Assembly: GCF_003268025.1 (NCBI RefSeq)
Contig: NZ_QLUW01000004.1
Coordinates: 310,001 to 374,000, forward strand
Reading direction: 5' to 3'
Length of the DNA stretch: 64,000 bases
DNA from: Paenibacillus montanisoli
GTDB taxonomy: Bacteria; Bacillota; Bacilli; Paenibacillales; Paenibacillaceae
Part shown: piece after piece, positions 36,691 to 45,921 of the stretch
Layout: every line of letters starts with the position of its first letter
How positions within the stretch are numbered: the first letter of the stretch is position 1
Made by a program: the position numbers and the translations under genes
The notes under the pieces: generated by a model
What the model saw: only the letters and a program-made list of their open reading frames with translations
Told to the model about the DNA's origin: nothing
Databases searched by the model: none

Positions 36691-37557
36691 TCATCTTGTA
36701 TGGGCAGGCGTGCACGCCAGCTTAAATTCGCGGCGGTACTCGATCCGCTCGCCGGGCTGCAATTCTATGCTATTGAACGATTCCACGCTGAGCGCATGGG
36801 GACATCCCCATACGGCTACCTTGGAAGGCACGAACCAGTCGATTTCCAGGAAGCCGCCGATGTCCTCATAATGGATGCAGAGTTCAAATACGTCGTCATC
36901 CCCGGCAGCCGGCTCCGCCCGAAAATAGAAGGGCTCCTTCGGAGCATCCGTAAATCGAAGCTGTCCGTCAGCTTCTTGTATGAAAGGAGGCAGCCTATCG
37001 GAATCCACGGCCGCGTCCATTTGAAACGAATATCCGGACCCGATCGGCTGCTGCTGAATGGCGATGAAATTATGGACGTACTCCTCGGTATGGATCGTTT
37101 TGGAGCCCAGGTTAACGAGCGTATAGTCGATGACAACGCCATCACCGGTCAGCGTAAACGTTCGCGAGATCCGCAGTCGGCGGCCGTCCGCTTCTTGGCC
37201 GTCCGAACTCAGGGTAACCGATGCCGGGCCATGCTGCACCACCTCGAACGCATCCGGAAGACACTCATATTGCTTGTGGAAAATATAGCTTTCCGACTCC
37301 TTCTTCAATAAGCCGACGCCGGGTTTGACGAACCAGTCTCCGATCTCGGTTTCCTCGAAGCCCAACGGGGCAAACTCGGAGCAGAGTCCGGCGCCGCCGG
37401 TTCCGATCGGCCGATCCGGAAACTCATGGGCAGCAAACGAGATCTCATTGCAGCTAATGGCATACAGATAAGCGGAACGGTCGAATCGCGTACCCTTATA
37501 GTGCTCTCCCGGTGTATCCAGCCGTACCTCGATCTGGTCATTCGATAATCGGATCAT
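36691..37557 (-). CDS. galactose-mutarotase-like domain protein
   Basis: 288 residues, cytosolic. A beta-sandwich pattern typical of aldose-1-epimerase-like folds is suggested by [16 protein letters not shown] near residue 35, [11 protein letters not shown] in the middle and the end [19 protein letters not shown]. The His in YVHNF may be catalytic. I cannot name a subfamily. It overlaps the upstream GH116 gene by 4 bp (ATGA). It may interconvert anomers of a released sugar or bind an oligosaccharide. Confidence 0.72.
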   Translation of the reverse strand: MIRLSNDQIEVRLDTPGEHYKGTRFDRSAYLYAISCNEISFAAHEFPDRPIGTGGAGLCSEFAPLGFEETEIGDWFVKPGVGLLKKESESYIFHKQYECLPDAFEVVQHGPASVTLSSDGQEADGRRLRISRTFTLTGDGVVIDYTLVNLGSKTIHTEEYVHNFIAIQQQPIGSGYSFQMDAAVDSDRLPPFIQEADGQLRFTDAPKEPFYFRAEPAAGDDDVFELCIHYEDIGGFLEIDWFVPSKVAVWGCPHALSVESFNSIELQPGERIEYRREFKLACTPAHTR

Positions 37558-39965
37558 GCGCCGCCTCTCACCTCGATTCCTTCGCTTGTGCCGTATAGCG
37601 TTTCGAGATTCCGTACGAGCTCGCCTTCAGCGTTCAGCTTCTGCCTGTAGATGCCCCAGCCCTTGGAATGGCTGAAGAAGCAGGAGAAGTCCGCTTGGTT
37701 CACCTTCGGGTCGAAGCCGATCCAGCCATTGCCGAGATCGTAGCGGTAGCCGGATAACGAAGTCAGCAGCATCCAGCTAGCCATCGATCGCACGTAATGG
37801 CTGCCGGTTTCCGTTTCGTCGAACGGATTGCGGTGCCTGCCGTCGTAGCGGTCCCGAATGGCCCGGACAATTTCGATGCCTTCCTCCACATAGCCTTCCT
37901 CGATCAGATGAGACGCCGCTTGATATTCGACGCCCGTCCAAACCTCGTCGCTGTAGATGAACGGCTGGCGCGGCCTGCCGCCCTGCGGCCAGCTGCAGAG
38001 CACCAGGCCGCGTTCGCCGGGAAGCGCGTAGGAACGCTGTACATTCAAATGGGTGCTCATATCGGCTTTAAAGTTATGGCGGTAGACCGCGTGAATGGCT
38101 TTCTTGACATGCTCTTCCGGCAAAATATAGCCAAGCCCCGTTAAATGGGCGAGCATCTGGCCGAATACTTGATCGGATAAACAACCCTCGCCATACTGGT
38201 ACAAATAATCGTCGGCGTTGGCGATCGACTGAACGTAACCTTCCCCGTTCCACAGCCATTCGTCCATTCGGCGAGAGCCCTGCGCGAAAGCTTGCTCGTA
38301 CCGCTCCGCCAGCTGTTGGTCTCCCATGCTGCGGGCCATCTCCGAGGCGGCTTTTAACGCCGTAAAGAACAAGGAGTTCACGAGCGAATTCGGTCCGTAA
38401 AATTCGATGTCGTACGTGTTATGCTGTTCGCTGTCGAGCACGAAGTCCCCATCGGAATCCCAATACTTGAACGCGAATTCAAGCGCCTGAACCGCTTTGG
38501 GCCAGAGCCCGGCAAGAAGGCCGCTGTCGCCCGACAGCTTCCAATCGCGGTACAACCGGATGATTACGCCTAACTGGCCGTCAGCCGCGGGATGGTAGTC
38601 CCACTTCGGCAGGCCGAAGACCTGATGCGTGCGGAACGCCATTCTGCCTTCCTCGTCGGTTTCGAGCAGCAGCTCCGTTCTCCGCAGCGAATGCTCCAGC
38701 TCGGGATATAAGAAGGCAGCCGTCTGGGCGTAGTTCCAAACATGCGTGCAGCTCCCCTCGCAGCAGCCCTCCGATGCGAAGCAGCCCTCCCACGTGAGGA
38801 ACGTGCCATCCTCCAGAACGAAGCAGGTCGGGCTGCGCAGCACGGTAATGTTGCTGGCAATCGCGTCAATGGATTCGCCCGGCAGCGTAGAGCCGTATAG
38901 CGCCTCGGCAAACGCGCTTGAGTAAAGCGCCAGCCGCTGCCGCTCCTTATAGAAATACGAAGCGACCTCCCAGGCGTCGGCAAACGACTTGGCATAGTGG
39001 TTTCTTACAACCGCAGGCGTCCCGTCTTCATTCGTAACCGGCCAATCCGAGCCCCAGCCCTTGCTCCGGTTCGGATAATGCCAGGCCATCACGAACTCGA
39101 AGGCTTCCTCCGCATGAGGCTCAATCGTTTTATAGAGGCCAAGCGAACCGATATATTCCTCCCTTTCGGGCGGAAGCTGCTTGGCCGAGTATTCGGGCTC
39201 CGGCTCCAGCCGGCCGTCCTCGCTCAAATCCCGCCAAAATTGCTCCAGACCGTCCCAATTGCCGCGATTCAGCCACTTGCGGGTATACGTAACCTGCCGT
39301 TCTCCCGTAACTAAGCAGAGAGAGCCTTTGTGGTGATGCGAATCGGGCAGCTCCGTATAGTACCAAAGCCCGCTGAATCGCTGCTCCGAATCCGTTCTGA
39401 ATTCGCTGATACCGGGTGCGGCATAGCGGATGGACTCCCATCGTTCCTTCTCGAAATGCGCCGCTCCCGCCACGTTCGGCAAATTGCCGGTCACCGTTAC
39501 TTCAACCGGCTCATTGCCATGATTGATGACCTTATAGCGAATCGAAAAGCACGGCAGCGATGAGTCTTTCAAATTGAGCGGAATAAATGGGGGATATGCC
39601 TCAAGAGCCACCTTGACAGGCAGCTCCGGATCTTCGAATTCAACATGGACATAAGGATAATTCGCCCACAGCTGCGCGGATTTCAGCCGCGGCAGCCCTG
39701 CCGCTTCTTTTGTCCAATAGCCGTGCGTGCGGGTGAAAGGAGGCTTCAGCTCGCTCTCCAGCACGCGGGTCACGACCTTCCCCTTGGCGTCCTTGATATA
39801 GATGGTAAAGAAGAAATAGGGAAGCACGTTCCCTTTCCCCGGCTTGTTAAACAGCTCCGCATCCTTGAATTGGCCGCGCGAGCCGATCGAGATGTTGCCC
39901 GTTCCGATTCCGCCTAGCAGAAAAGCCGTCTCTGTCGCCTGATCCGAAAAAACGCGTCTATACAT
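37554..39965 (-). CDS. glycoside hydrolase family 116 protein (GBA2-like)
   Basis: 803 residues. The N-terminal domain begins with FLLGGIGTGNISIGSRGQF, the hallmark of GH116. The catalytic alpha/alpha domain contains CCEGSCTHVWNYAQ (about 401-414) and NTYDIEFYGPNS (about 516-527), where the family acid/base Asp is expected, then WTGVEYQAASHLI. Family members are retaining beta-glucosidases, beta-xylosidases or glucosylceramidases. No signal peptide. The ATG at 39965 has GGGGAG at eight bases and overlaps the upstream oxidoreductase stop by a few bases. It is clearly paralogous to 41966-44491. Confidence 0.92.
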   Translation of the reverse strand: MYRRVFSDQATETAFLLGGIGTGNISIGSRGQFKDAELFNKPGKGNVLPYFFFTIYIKDAKGKVVTRVLESELKPPFTRTHGYWTKEAAGLPRLKSAQLWANYPYVHVEFEDPELPVKVALEAYPPFIPLNLKDSSLPCFSIRYKVINHGNEPVEVTVTGNLPNVAGAAHFEKERWESIRYAAPGISEFRTDSEQRFSGLWYYTELPDSHHHKGSLCLVTGERQVTYTRKWLNRGNWDGLEQFWRDLSEDGRLEPEPEYSAKQLPPEREEYIGSLGLYKTIEPHAEEAFEFVMAWHYPNRSKGWGSDWPVTNEDGTPAVVRNHYAKSFADAWEVASYFYKERQRLALYSSAFAEALYGSTLPGESIDAIASNITVLRSPTCFVLEDGTFLTWEGCFASEGCCEGSCTHVWNYAQTAAFLYPELEHSLRRTELLLETDEEGRMAFRTHQVFGLPKWDYHPAADGQLGVIIRLYRDWKLSGDSGLLAGLWPKAVQALEFAFKYWDSDGDFVLDSEQHNTYDIEFYGPNSLVNSLFFTALKAASEMARSMGDQQLAERYEQAFAQGSRRMDEWLWNGEGYVQSIANADDYLYQYGEGCLSDQVFGQMLAHLTGLGYILPEEHVKKAIHAVYRHNFKADMSTHLNVQRSYALPGERGLVLCSWPQGGRPRQPFIYSDEVWTGVEYQAASHLIEEGYVEEGIEIVRAIRDRYDGRHRNPFDETETGSHYVRSMASWMLLTSLSGYRYDLGNGWIGFDPKVNQADFSCFFSHSKGWGIYRQKLNAEGELVRNLETLYGTSEGIEVRGGA

Positions 39966-40935
39966 CAATAAACTCCCCTTGCCGCTCAGCTGATTCTCTT
40001 GCTCCCAGAATGACCCGAAGCGCTCTTGCTTCCGTTTCCACGGGCAGGAGCGCTATGGATTGACCGCTGACTTCCATAATAAACGAATGAAAATGGGACA
40101 GCCGTCTATCCGGCGAAGGCTCGATATTCGCGATGCCTTCATCATTCACGATGCGGACCTGCCGGCCGCCGTCCAAGCACTCGATATAACCCTTTGTACC
40201 GAAGATCCGCAGCTGGTCGTTTCCCCAAACCCCCGAGCCGGATCGGTTCAAGTAGTTCATCGACGCTTGGGCAATGCCGCCGTTCTCCAACCGCATATGC
40301 AGGCTTGCGGCCATATGCAGCCCGCCATGCGACACCGGGTTGCCCGCCTTGGTTTGCAGTGCGGATACCGCCTGGATCCGCTGCAGCGCGACCTGCTCGA
40401 CCCATCGTACGGCGTGGATGCCGACCTGCAGCAGCAAGCCGCCGTCGATCCGTTCATCCTGCGGTCTCCAGTCCGCATATGGATACGATTTCTGCGCGGA
40501 CACTTGTATGACTTGGCCGATCATGCCCGATGCAACCAGCTCTCTAATCTCGTCATAGGGCGACTCGTACGCGGTCGAAGCCATCTCGCGCAGCCGCAGC
40601 CGTTTGGATGCCGCCAGCTCCAGCAGCTCGTTCAGCTGCGTTTCCTCCATAACGAGCGGCTTCTCCGCATAAACATGTTTGCCGGCCATCAGCGCATCTT
40701 TAATGTCATGAAATTGCGTACCGCGAAGCGGCGAGCAGATGGAGATCACGTCGATATCATCGCGGTCTAAGAGCTGCTCCAGCCTGTCATAGCGGGCAGC
40801 TCCCCCTTCGTCGAACGTCGTCTGCCCGGCCGGAATGCAGCATATCGCCGCCAGCTCCGCCTCCGGGATATCGGAAAGCTGAGCGCCTACTTGATGACCG
40901 TTATGGCCGTACAACGCAACTCTGACCTTCTTCAT
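39958..40935 (-). CDS. Gfo/Idh/MocA family oxidoreductase
   Basis: About 325 residues. N-terminal Rossmann strand VRVALYGHNGHQVGAQL (a variant glycine loop), the family Lys in HVYAEKPLVM, and a C-terminal domain with GGLLLQVGIHAVRWVEQ placing the conserved His. Cytosolic NAD(P)-dependent sugar oxidoreductase of unknown specificity. The ATG at 40935 overlaps the preceding Gfo/Idh stop (ATGA); 44 codons of open frame before it are shadow. It sits between two GH116 genes together with its neighbour 40932-41969. Confidence 0.88.
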   Translation of the reverse strand: MKKVRVALYGHNGHQVGAQLSDIPEAELAAICCIPAGQTTFDEGGAARYDRLEQLLDRDDIDVISICSPLRGTQFHDIKDALMAGKHVYAEKPLVMEETQLNELLELAASKRLRLREMASTAYESPYDEIRELVASGMIGQVIQVSAQKSYPYADWRPQDERIDGGLLLQVGIHAVRWVEQVALQRIQAVSALQTKAGNPVSHGGLHMAASLHMRLENGGIAQASMNYLNRSGSGVWGNDQLRIFGTKGYIECLDGGRQVRIVNDEGIANIEPSPDRRLSHFHSFIMEVSGQSIALLPVETEARALRVILGARESAERQGEFIDV

Positions 40936-41969
40936 CCCCGAATCACTCCCGCATCGCCGGCTTGCCGCTTCATCTGCTCGATAATCCGAATGCCGGCCAC
41001 GATATCCGCATCGTAGGAGAGCGGATCCGTCCGTTCGCCTCGTACCGTTCTGTAGAACACATCCCACTGGTAACCTTCGGCCGATTCCGCTTCATACGCA
41101 TCCGTCACTTGACGGCCGTCCTGAACGGCCACCACTTCCAGCCGGTTCAGCTTTTCTCCGCCGTCGTTCAGCCGAGGTCCGATGTTTCGGTAAACCGTGC
41201 CGCGCTCGAAATTGAGCGTGAACGCGCATTTGTAATACTGCTGGTCGTCTATGCAGAACGACGCGAACACGTTGCCGAGCGCACCGTTCTTGAACAAGAG
41301 ATTCAATTGCGCGTTATCGGCCGTCGGTCGTCCCGTAAAGATGCGCGATTGCTGCACGCTGGCTTCCTCGATATCGCCGAAGAAACGGACAAGGTCATTG
41401 ATTAAGTATATGCCCAGCCGGAAGATAGGCGCAGCCGGGCATTGCGCCGGATCATCATACCAGGAGCCGTTCGGCTGTTCGCGATAGGAGCAGGTCGTCT
41501 CCGCCCGGAAGGCAATCGGCCTGCCTAAGTCATAGCGCTCCTTCCACAATTGCACTTGGGCCAGATCGCCTTGAAGCTCGGGAGACGGTGAATTCAATTG
41601 CACCGTTAGACCGAGCGAACGGGCTTTCTCCAGTACGCGCCGCGCTTTCTCGCTGTCGATCTCGAACGGCTTCGTCGTCATGACATGCTTGCCCGCATCG
41701 AGAACGCGTTCGATCAGTTCGGCCCGGCCGATCGGGCCGGAGAACAAAGCGACTGCTTCAAAGTCCGCATCCGTGGCTGCAAGCAAATCGTCCAGCGAGC
41801 TGTAATGCGGAACCGACAGCTTGCTTCCCCATTCCGCCGCCTTCTGCTGCTGAATATCGCACACTGCGGCGATCTCGACATAAGCCTTGCCGAAGTCGGA
41901 CAAGAGCTCGTTCTCAATCATCCACGACCCAAAGTTAAGCCCGACAACGGCCAGCCGAATTCGGTTCAT
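40932..41969 (-). CDS. Gfo/Idh/MocA family oxidoreductase (TKP variant)
   Basis: 345 residues. Rossmann start LAVVGLNFGSWMIENEL, then HVMTTKPFEID, where the usual EKP motif is TKP (the Lys is kept, the preceding Glu is lost). The C-terminal segment has APIFRLGIYLINDLVRFFG, where a Tyr-Leu-x-Asn-Asp pattern replaces the more usual Gly-x-His-x-x-Asp. It therefore may have altered chemistry or be a non-catalytic partner of the oxidoreductase at 39958-40935. It overlaps both neighbours by 4 bp (ATGA), implying translational coupling. Confidence 0.86.
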   Translation of the reverse strand: MNRIRLAVVGLNFGSWMIENELLSDFGKAYVEIAAVCDIQQQKAAEWGSKLSVPHYSSLDDLLAATDADFEAVALFSGPIGRAELIERVLDAGKHVMTTKPFEIDSEKARRVLEKARSLGLTVQLNSPSPELQGDLAQVQLWKERYDLGRPIAFRAETTCSYREQPNGSWYDDPAQCPAAPIFRLGIYLINDLVRFFGDIEEASVQQSRIFTGRPTADNAQLNLLFKNGALGNVFASFCIDDQQYYKCAFTLNFERGTVYRNIGPRLNDGGEKLNRLEVVAVQDGRQVTDAYEAESAEGYQWDVFYRTVRGERTDPLSYDADIVAGIRIIEQMKRQAGDAGVIRG

Positions 41970-44491
41970 ACCGGGCTCACCTTCGTTTCTTGCGGAATGA
42001 GGGTAACGCTTGAGGCGTCACCATAAAGGACGTCGATGCGCTCGGAGATGCTTCCGTCTTTGCCCTTCTGTCGCGTATACGTCCCCCATGCTTTGCCTGT
42101 CGAGAAGAAGCATTCGAACCGGTCCAGCTCGATCGCAGGCCGGAACGAAACAACGCCTCGGACCATGTCAAAGGCAAAACCCGCCAGCGCCGCGAATACG
42201 CCGTAGCTCGCCATCGACCGGGCGTAATGATGCCCGCACTCCACCTCGTTCCACGGATTGCGGCGAACGCCGTCATGCCGGTCGCGTGCCGCCTTGACGA
42301 GCGTTAACCCTTCTTTAACGAAGCCTTCATAGATGAGATGAGTCGCCACCTGGTATTCGACGCCCGGCCATACCTCGTCGGAATATGGGAAAGGAAACCG
42401 CGTTCTGCCCCCTTCCGGCCAGGAGCACATTAACAATCCGCTCTCCTCATTCAATACATAAGTGCGCTGCGTATTATGGTGGTTTTTAAAGGAAGGCAAG
42501 AAATTATGCGTGAAAATAGCGTGCACCGCTTGCTTCACATGAGCTTCCGGCAGCACGTAGCCGAGTCCGCACAGGTGCGCAAGCGTCTGACCGAATAATT
42601 GATCGGACAAGCAGCCTATTCCGTACTGGTAGCGGTACTCGTCTACATCATCCATTTGCTGAATATAGTAGCTTCCGTTCCAAAGCATCTCATCCATGGC
42701 CGCGCTGCCGCGTTTAAAGTAAAGCTCGTAGCCGGCCGCGCTTTGCTCGTCGCCCATGAAGCGCGCCATCTCGGCTCCGGCCTTCAGCGCCGCATAGAAC
42801 AAAGAGCTTACCAGCGAATTATGGCCTTTAAACATAATATCGTAGGTCACGAATTGATCGCTGTCCGCGACGCAGTCCCCATCCTGATCCCATGTCCGGA
42901 TCGAATAGTCCAGCGCCCGCTTGACGGACGGCCACAGTTCCCGCAGAAACTCATGATCGCCGCTGAATTTCCACTCCCGGTAAAACCGCACGATCGTGCC
43001 CAGCTGTCCGTCGGCCGCCGGAACATGGCCATGCGCGCCCATATTCCAAACCTTGTAGCTTCGGAAGTTCATTTTGCCGTCTTCCTCGGATTCCAGCGTA
43101 AACTCCAGCCGCCGCATGGACTGCTCCAGCTCGGGAAACAAGTAAGCGACCGTTTGCGCGTAATTCCATACATGCGAGCAGTTCCCCTCGCAGCAGCCGT
43201 CATCGTCGAAGCAGCCTTCGAAGGCCATCAACGTGCCGTCCTCCAGACGGAAGCACGTATTGCTGCGCAACACCGTGATGTTGGCCGAAACGGCATCCAG
43301 CACATAGCTCGGCATCGTCGAACCAAAGAACGATCGATGGAACAGCCGCGTCTGGCCTTCAAGCCGTTCAAGCTGCGTAAGCGTGTATTCCCCGGCCTCC
43401 CAGGCGTCCGAGAACTTGGTGGCGTAGTGGTTTTTAATAGACGGATAAGGCTGACCCTCCGGCGGGCAGCAGCCGAAGTCGGGCGTGCACTTGCCTCTGA
43501 CCGCGGTGTCGTACATTCGCTTCGTCCAGCTCTTCACCCGATGCGGGAAATGCCAGCCGATCAGAAATTGGAAGGTGCGTTCTTCCCCCGCAGGGATCGT
43601 CTTATGGACGGCAAGAGAACCGATATTGCCCGGCTCGGACGTATCCACTTCCTTCTGCGTGTAGGCCGATTCCGGCTCCAGCCTGCCGTCGTCCCGGAAA
43701 TCGTCCCAGAAATCCTGCAGGCCGTCCCACCAGCCGTCATTCAACCAAGCGCGTTTATAGCTCACATCCTGCTCATCCGTCATCAAAGCCATCGTACCGT
43801 AGTAGAAGTCATCCTCTTGCAGCGTTTCCGGGCGATAAAACAAGCCTTTGACCTTATCCCCGTCCCGATACTCGTTATGCGGACGGTCGGCCGCTTGGTA
43901 ATAGTCCCATGTGTGCCGGTCATAGCCTTTCAGCGATGCGAAATTCGCCAGCGAGCCAACGACGGAAACGTTCAGCGCATGCCCGGAGGTATTCTTCACC
44001 TTATAGCGGATAACGCCTGCCGGGATGCCGGAGTCATCCGCATTCAGCGGAATCAAAGGATTGAAGCTTTCCATCGTCACTTCGATCGGGAGCTCGTCAT
44101 CGAACAACCGAACCTGGACGAAAGGATACTCTCCTTTCAGCTCCGAACGCTGAAACCGCGGAATCCCGCCTACTTTATAATCCACGAAGCCATGCGAGCC
44201 ATCATATGGAGGCAGGATCTGCCCTTCCAGCACTTTGGATACGGCGGCAGAAGCCGGAGCCCCTTCCTCTTGAACGCGTATCGCGAAGAACGTATTGGGC
44301 AAATAATTCCCTTTGCCTGCTCCGTTAAAGATTTCCCAGTCCTTCAGCTGTCCCCGCTGGCCGACGGTAAAGGTTCCCGTACCGATTCCCCCGACCAGAA
44401 ACCCGGCCAAAGCCGCTTGAGGACCGTAGCTTCGCTGCGGTCCGAAATCCAGCAATCGATCATCCGTAAATACGTTCGACACTCGTATCAT
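41966..44491 (-). CDS. glycoside hydrolase family 116 protein (GBA2-like), second copy
   Basis: About 841 residues, a divergent paralogue of the enzyme at 37554-39965. It has GFLVGGIGTGTFTVGQRGQL at the start, CCEGNCSHVWNYAQTVAY in the catalytic domain and VTYDIMFKGHNSLVSSLF around the expected acid/base Asp. It is longer than its paralogue by about 38 residues, with an insertion around RGKCTPDFGCCPPEG. No signal peptide. The ATG at 44491 is immediately preceded by AGGGAG; a GTG three codons later has better spacing. Two non-identical GH116 enzymes suggest two beta-linkages or two sugars are removed. Confidence 0.92.
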   Translation of the reverse strand: MIRVSNVFTDDRLLDFGPQRSYGPQAALAGFLVGGIGTGTFTVGQRGQLKDWEIFNGAGKGNYLPNTFFAIRVQEEGAPASAAVSKVLEGQILPPYDGSHGFVDYKVGGIPRFQRSELKGEYPFVQVRLFDDELPIEVTMESFNPLIPLNADDSGIPAGVIRYKVKNTSGHALNVSVVGSLANFASLKGYDRHTWDYYQAADRPHNEYRDGDKVKGLFYRPETLQEDDFYYGTMALMTDEQDVSYKRAWLNDGWWDGLQDFWDDFRDDGRLEPESAYTQKEVDTSEPGNIGSLAVHKTIPAGEERTFQFLIGWHFPHRVKSWTKRMYDTAVRGKCTPDFGCCPPEGQPYPSIKNHYATKFSDAWEAGEYTLTQLERLEGQTRLFHRSFFGSTMPSYVLDAVSANITVLRSNTCFRLEDGTLMAFEGCFDDDGCCEGNCSHVWNYAQTVAYLFPELEQSMRRLEFTLESEEDGKMNFRSYKVWNMGAHGHVPAADGQLGTIVRFYREWKFSGDHEFLRELWPSVKRALDYSIRTWDQDGDCVADSDQFVTYDIMFKGHNSLVSSLFYAALKAGAEMARFMGDEQSAAGYELYFKRGSAAMDEMLWNGSYYIQQMDDVDEYRYQYGIGCLSDQLFGQTLAHLCGLGYVLPEAHVKQAVHAIFTHNFLPSFKNHHNTQRTYVLNEESGLLMCSWPEGGRTRFPFPYSDEVWPGVEYQVATHLIYEGFVKEGLTLVKAARDRHDGVRRNPWNEVECGHHYARSMASYGVFAALAGFAFDMVRGVVSFRPAIELDRFECFFSTGKAWGTYTRQKGKDGSISERIDVLYGDASSVTLIPQETKVSPV

Positions 44492-44495
44492 CTCC

Positions 44496-45359
44496 CTAGA
44501 AATTCAGCTCCGCGCAAGCGAAGGATGGCTGCTGATAGTCGATAATCGGTTGATCCGGCATATAGGCCAGCACCTCGCCGCGCGCGGACACGATGCTGCC
44601 CGAGCCGCCGTGATACCGGCTGCGCCCGTCGAAGCCCCCCATATTGACGGCTAGCACGGCCCTCTTATTTTGCAAGCATTCGATGGCGCCGCTCTGGGGG
44701 AAGCTGTTTCGCTGGAGCATCTCCTTATACTTCCGGATGCCCTCTTCCGTCTCCAGCTCGGCGGCCGACAGCCGCTGGCTGCGCTCGCCGCCCGCTCCGA
44801 CAGGCAGCATGACCAGTTCGACGCCTTCTCTCCGGAGAATGGCGTTTAGGTCCCGGACGCCCAAGTCCGCGCAAATGACAATCGCGCAATGAACGCCATT
44901 AATCGTAAATGTCATGAAATGCTCCATGCCGGGCGGCACGTGGCCGATTTCCTCGGTATCGTCATAATACAGCGCGACGCCCGGCTCCAGCGGCGCTTCG
45001 GCCGGCGTTGCGCGATGCTTGCGCTGCGAGACAAACCGGCCGTCCGGATAGACCGCGTAATGGGCGATATGCAGCCTTCCGCCATTGTTTTCCACGTAGC
45101 CGGCCGTGACGACCACGCCTGCGTCGCCGGCAATTCGAGCCAGCGATTCATAGATTCGGCCTTCTCCCGGCACCTCTGCAAGCGCCAGAACCTCCGGGTA
45201 ACCGCCATAGCCGGTAGCGCTCATCTCCGGCGTCACTAGAAAATGACAGCCGTTCCATTGCGCCCGCTCGGCCAAGTCTGCGATTTGTGCCAGGTTGTCG
45301 TTTAAGAAGCCGGGCTTCGAGCAGGTGGAGCCGATGGCGGCGCGTATGGACTTAGCCAT
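44496..45359 (-). CDS. carbon-nitrogen hydrolase (nitrilase superfamily)
   Basis: About 287 residues with the Glu-Lys-Cys triad of the nitrilase superfamily: E45 in TPEMSATGYGG, K114 in SQRKHRATPAE and C163 in IVICADLGVRDLN. The fold hydrolyses amide bonds (amidases, N-carbamoyl hydrolases) or nitriles in the cytosol. An amidase in a polysaccharide operon suggests that the substrate carries an amide, for example a uronamide or N-acyl group (inference). The ATG at 45359 overlaps the HEAT gene by 8 bp; the 36 in-frame codons upstream are shadow. Confidence 0.9.
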   Translation of the reverse strand: MAKSIRAAIGSTCSKPGFLNDNLAQIADLAERAQWNGCHFLVTPEMSATGYGGYPEVLALAEVPGEGRIYESLARIAGDAGVVVTAGYVENNGGRLHIAHYAVYPDGRFVSQRKHRATPAEAPLEPGVALYYDDTEEIGHVPPGMEHFMTFTINGVHCAIVICADLGVRDLNAILRREGVELVMLPVGAGGERSQRLSAAELETEEGIRKYKEMLQRNSFPQSGAIECLQNKRAVLAVNMGGFDGRSRYHGGSGSIVSARGEVLAYMPDQPIIDYQQPSFACAELNF

Positions 45360-45918
45360 TGGACAGCACTCCCATCGCTTTAACCGCTTCGACCCGCGTA
45401 CACCACTCGTCATAGGCCGCCGCTTCCTTACAGTAAGGGAGGCTGCTTGGGCCGCCCACCTTCCCAAGCGCCCGTACCGCAGCCGCTTTCACCGTCGCAT
45501 CCTGATTGGCATCCTGAATGTAGCCGTGCAGCTTGTCGATTAGCCGTTCATTAGCCTCTCCGATGCTATAGATGGCGAACAGAACCGCCTGCTTGACCCG
45601 GCCCCTCGTTTTCCACGCTTCCTGCGTGGCTTCATCGGCCGGCACGGGGAAGACCACTTGAAACGGCTTCACCTGCTCGGCCAAGCTCGTGTCGCCATCC
45701 ACGCCCACAAATTCGGTTACCGGCTGCGTGAACAACGGACGGGCATCCTCGATCGCCAGCATCTCTTCAAGCGCGTCTATGTAATCTGCATCCTGCCGTT
45801 CTCCGATGGCAACCGCGGCCGCGAACCGGACTCTCCACTCCGGATCTACGGCCAGCCTCTTCAATTCATCGGAACTGCACGTGAAACAAGCTTCCATTTG
45901 CTCGTAGCAGCTACTCAT
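45352..45918 (-). CDS. HEAT-repeat domain protein
   Basis: 188 residues, a soluble alpha-solenoid. Repeat-like units are ELKRLAVDPEWRVRFAAAVAIG at the start, RVKQAVLFAIYSIG in the middle, and ATVKAAAVRALGKVG and EWCTRVEAVKAMG near the end, with the Arg/Ala pattern of PBS-lyase-type HEAT repeats. It has no catalytic motif, so it is probably a scaffold or partner of the nitrilase or lyase gene products on either side. The ATG has GGGGG nine bases upstream. Confidence 0.8.
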   Translation of the reverse strand: MSSCYEQMEACFTCSSDELKRLAVDPEWRVRFAAAVAIGERQDADYIDALEEMLAIEDARPLFTQPVTEFVGVDGDTSLAEQVKPFQVVFPVPADEATQEAWKTRGRVKQAVLFAIYSIGEANERLIDKLHGYIQDANQDATVKAAAVRALGKVGGPSSLPYCKEAAAYDEWCTRVEAVKAMGVLSNG

Positions 45919-45921
45919 CTC

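Noticed and set aside
42599-44545. 648-codon open frame on the plus strand opposite the second GH116 gene
   Set aside because: It is the complement-frame shadow of a GC-rich, well supported gene. Its translation is Arg/His/Pro-rich without domain character, it has no ribosome-binding site, and the minus-strand GH116 motifs are unambiguous.
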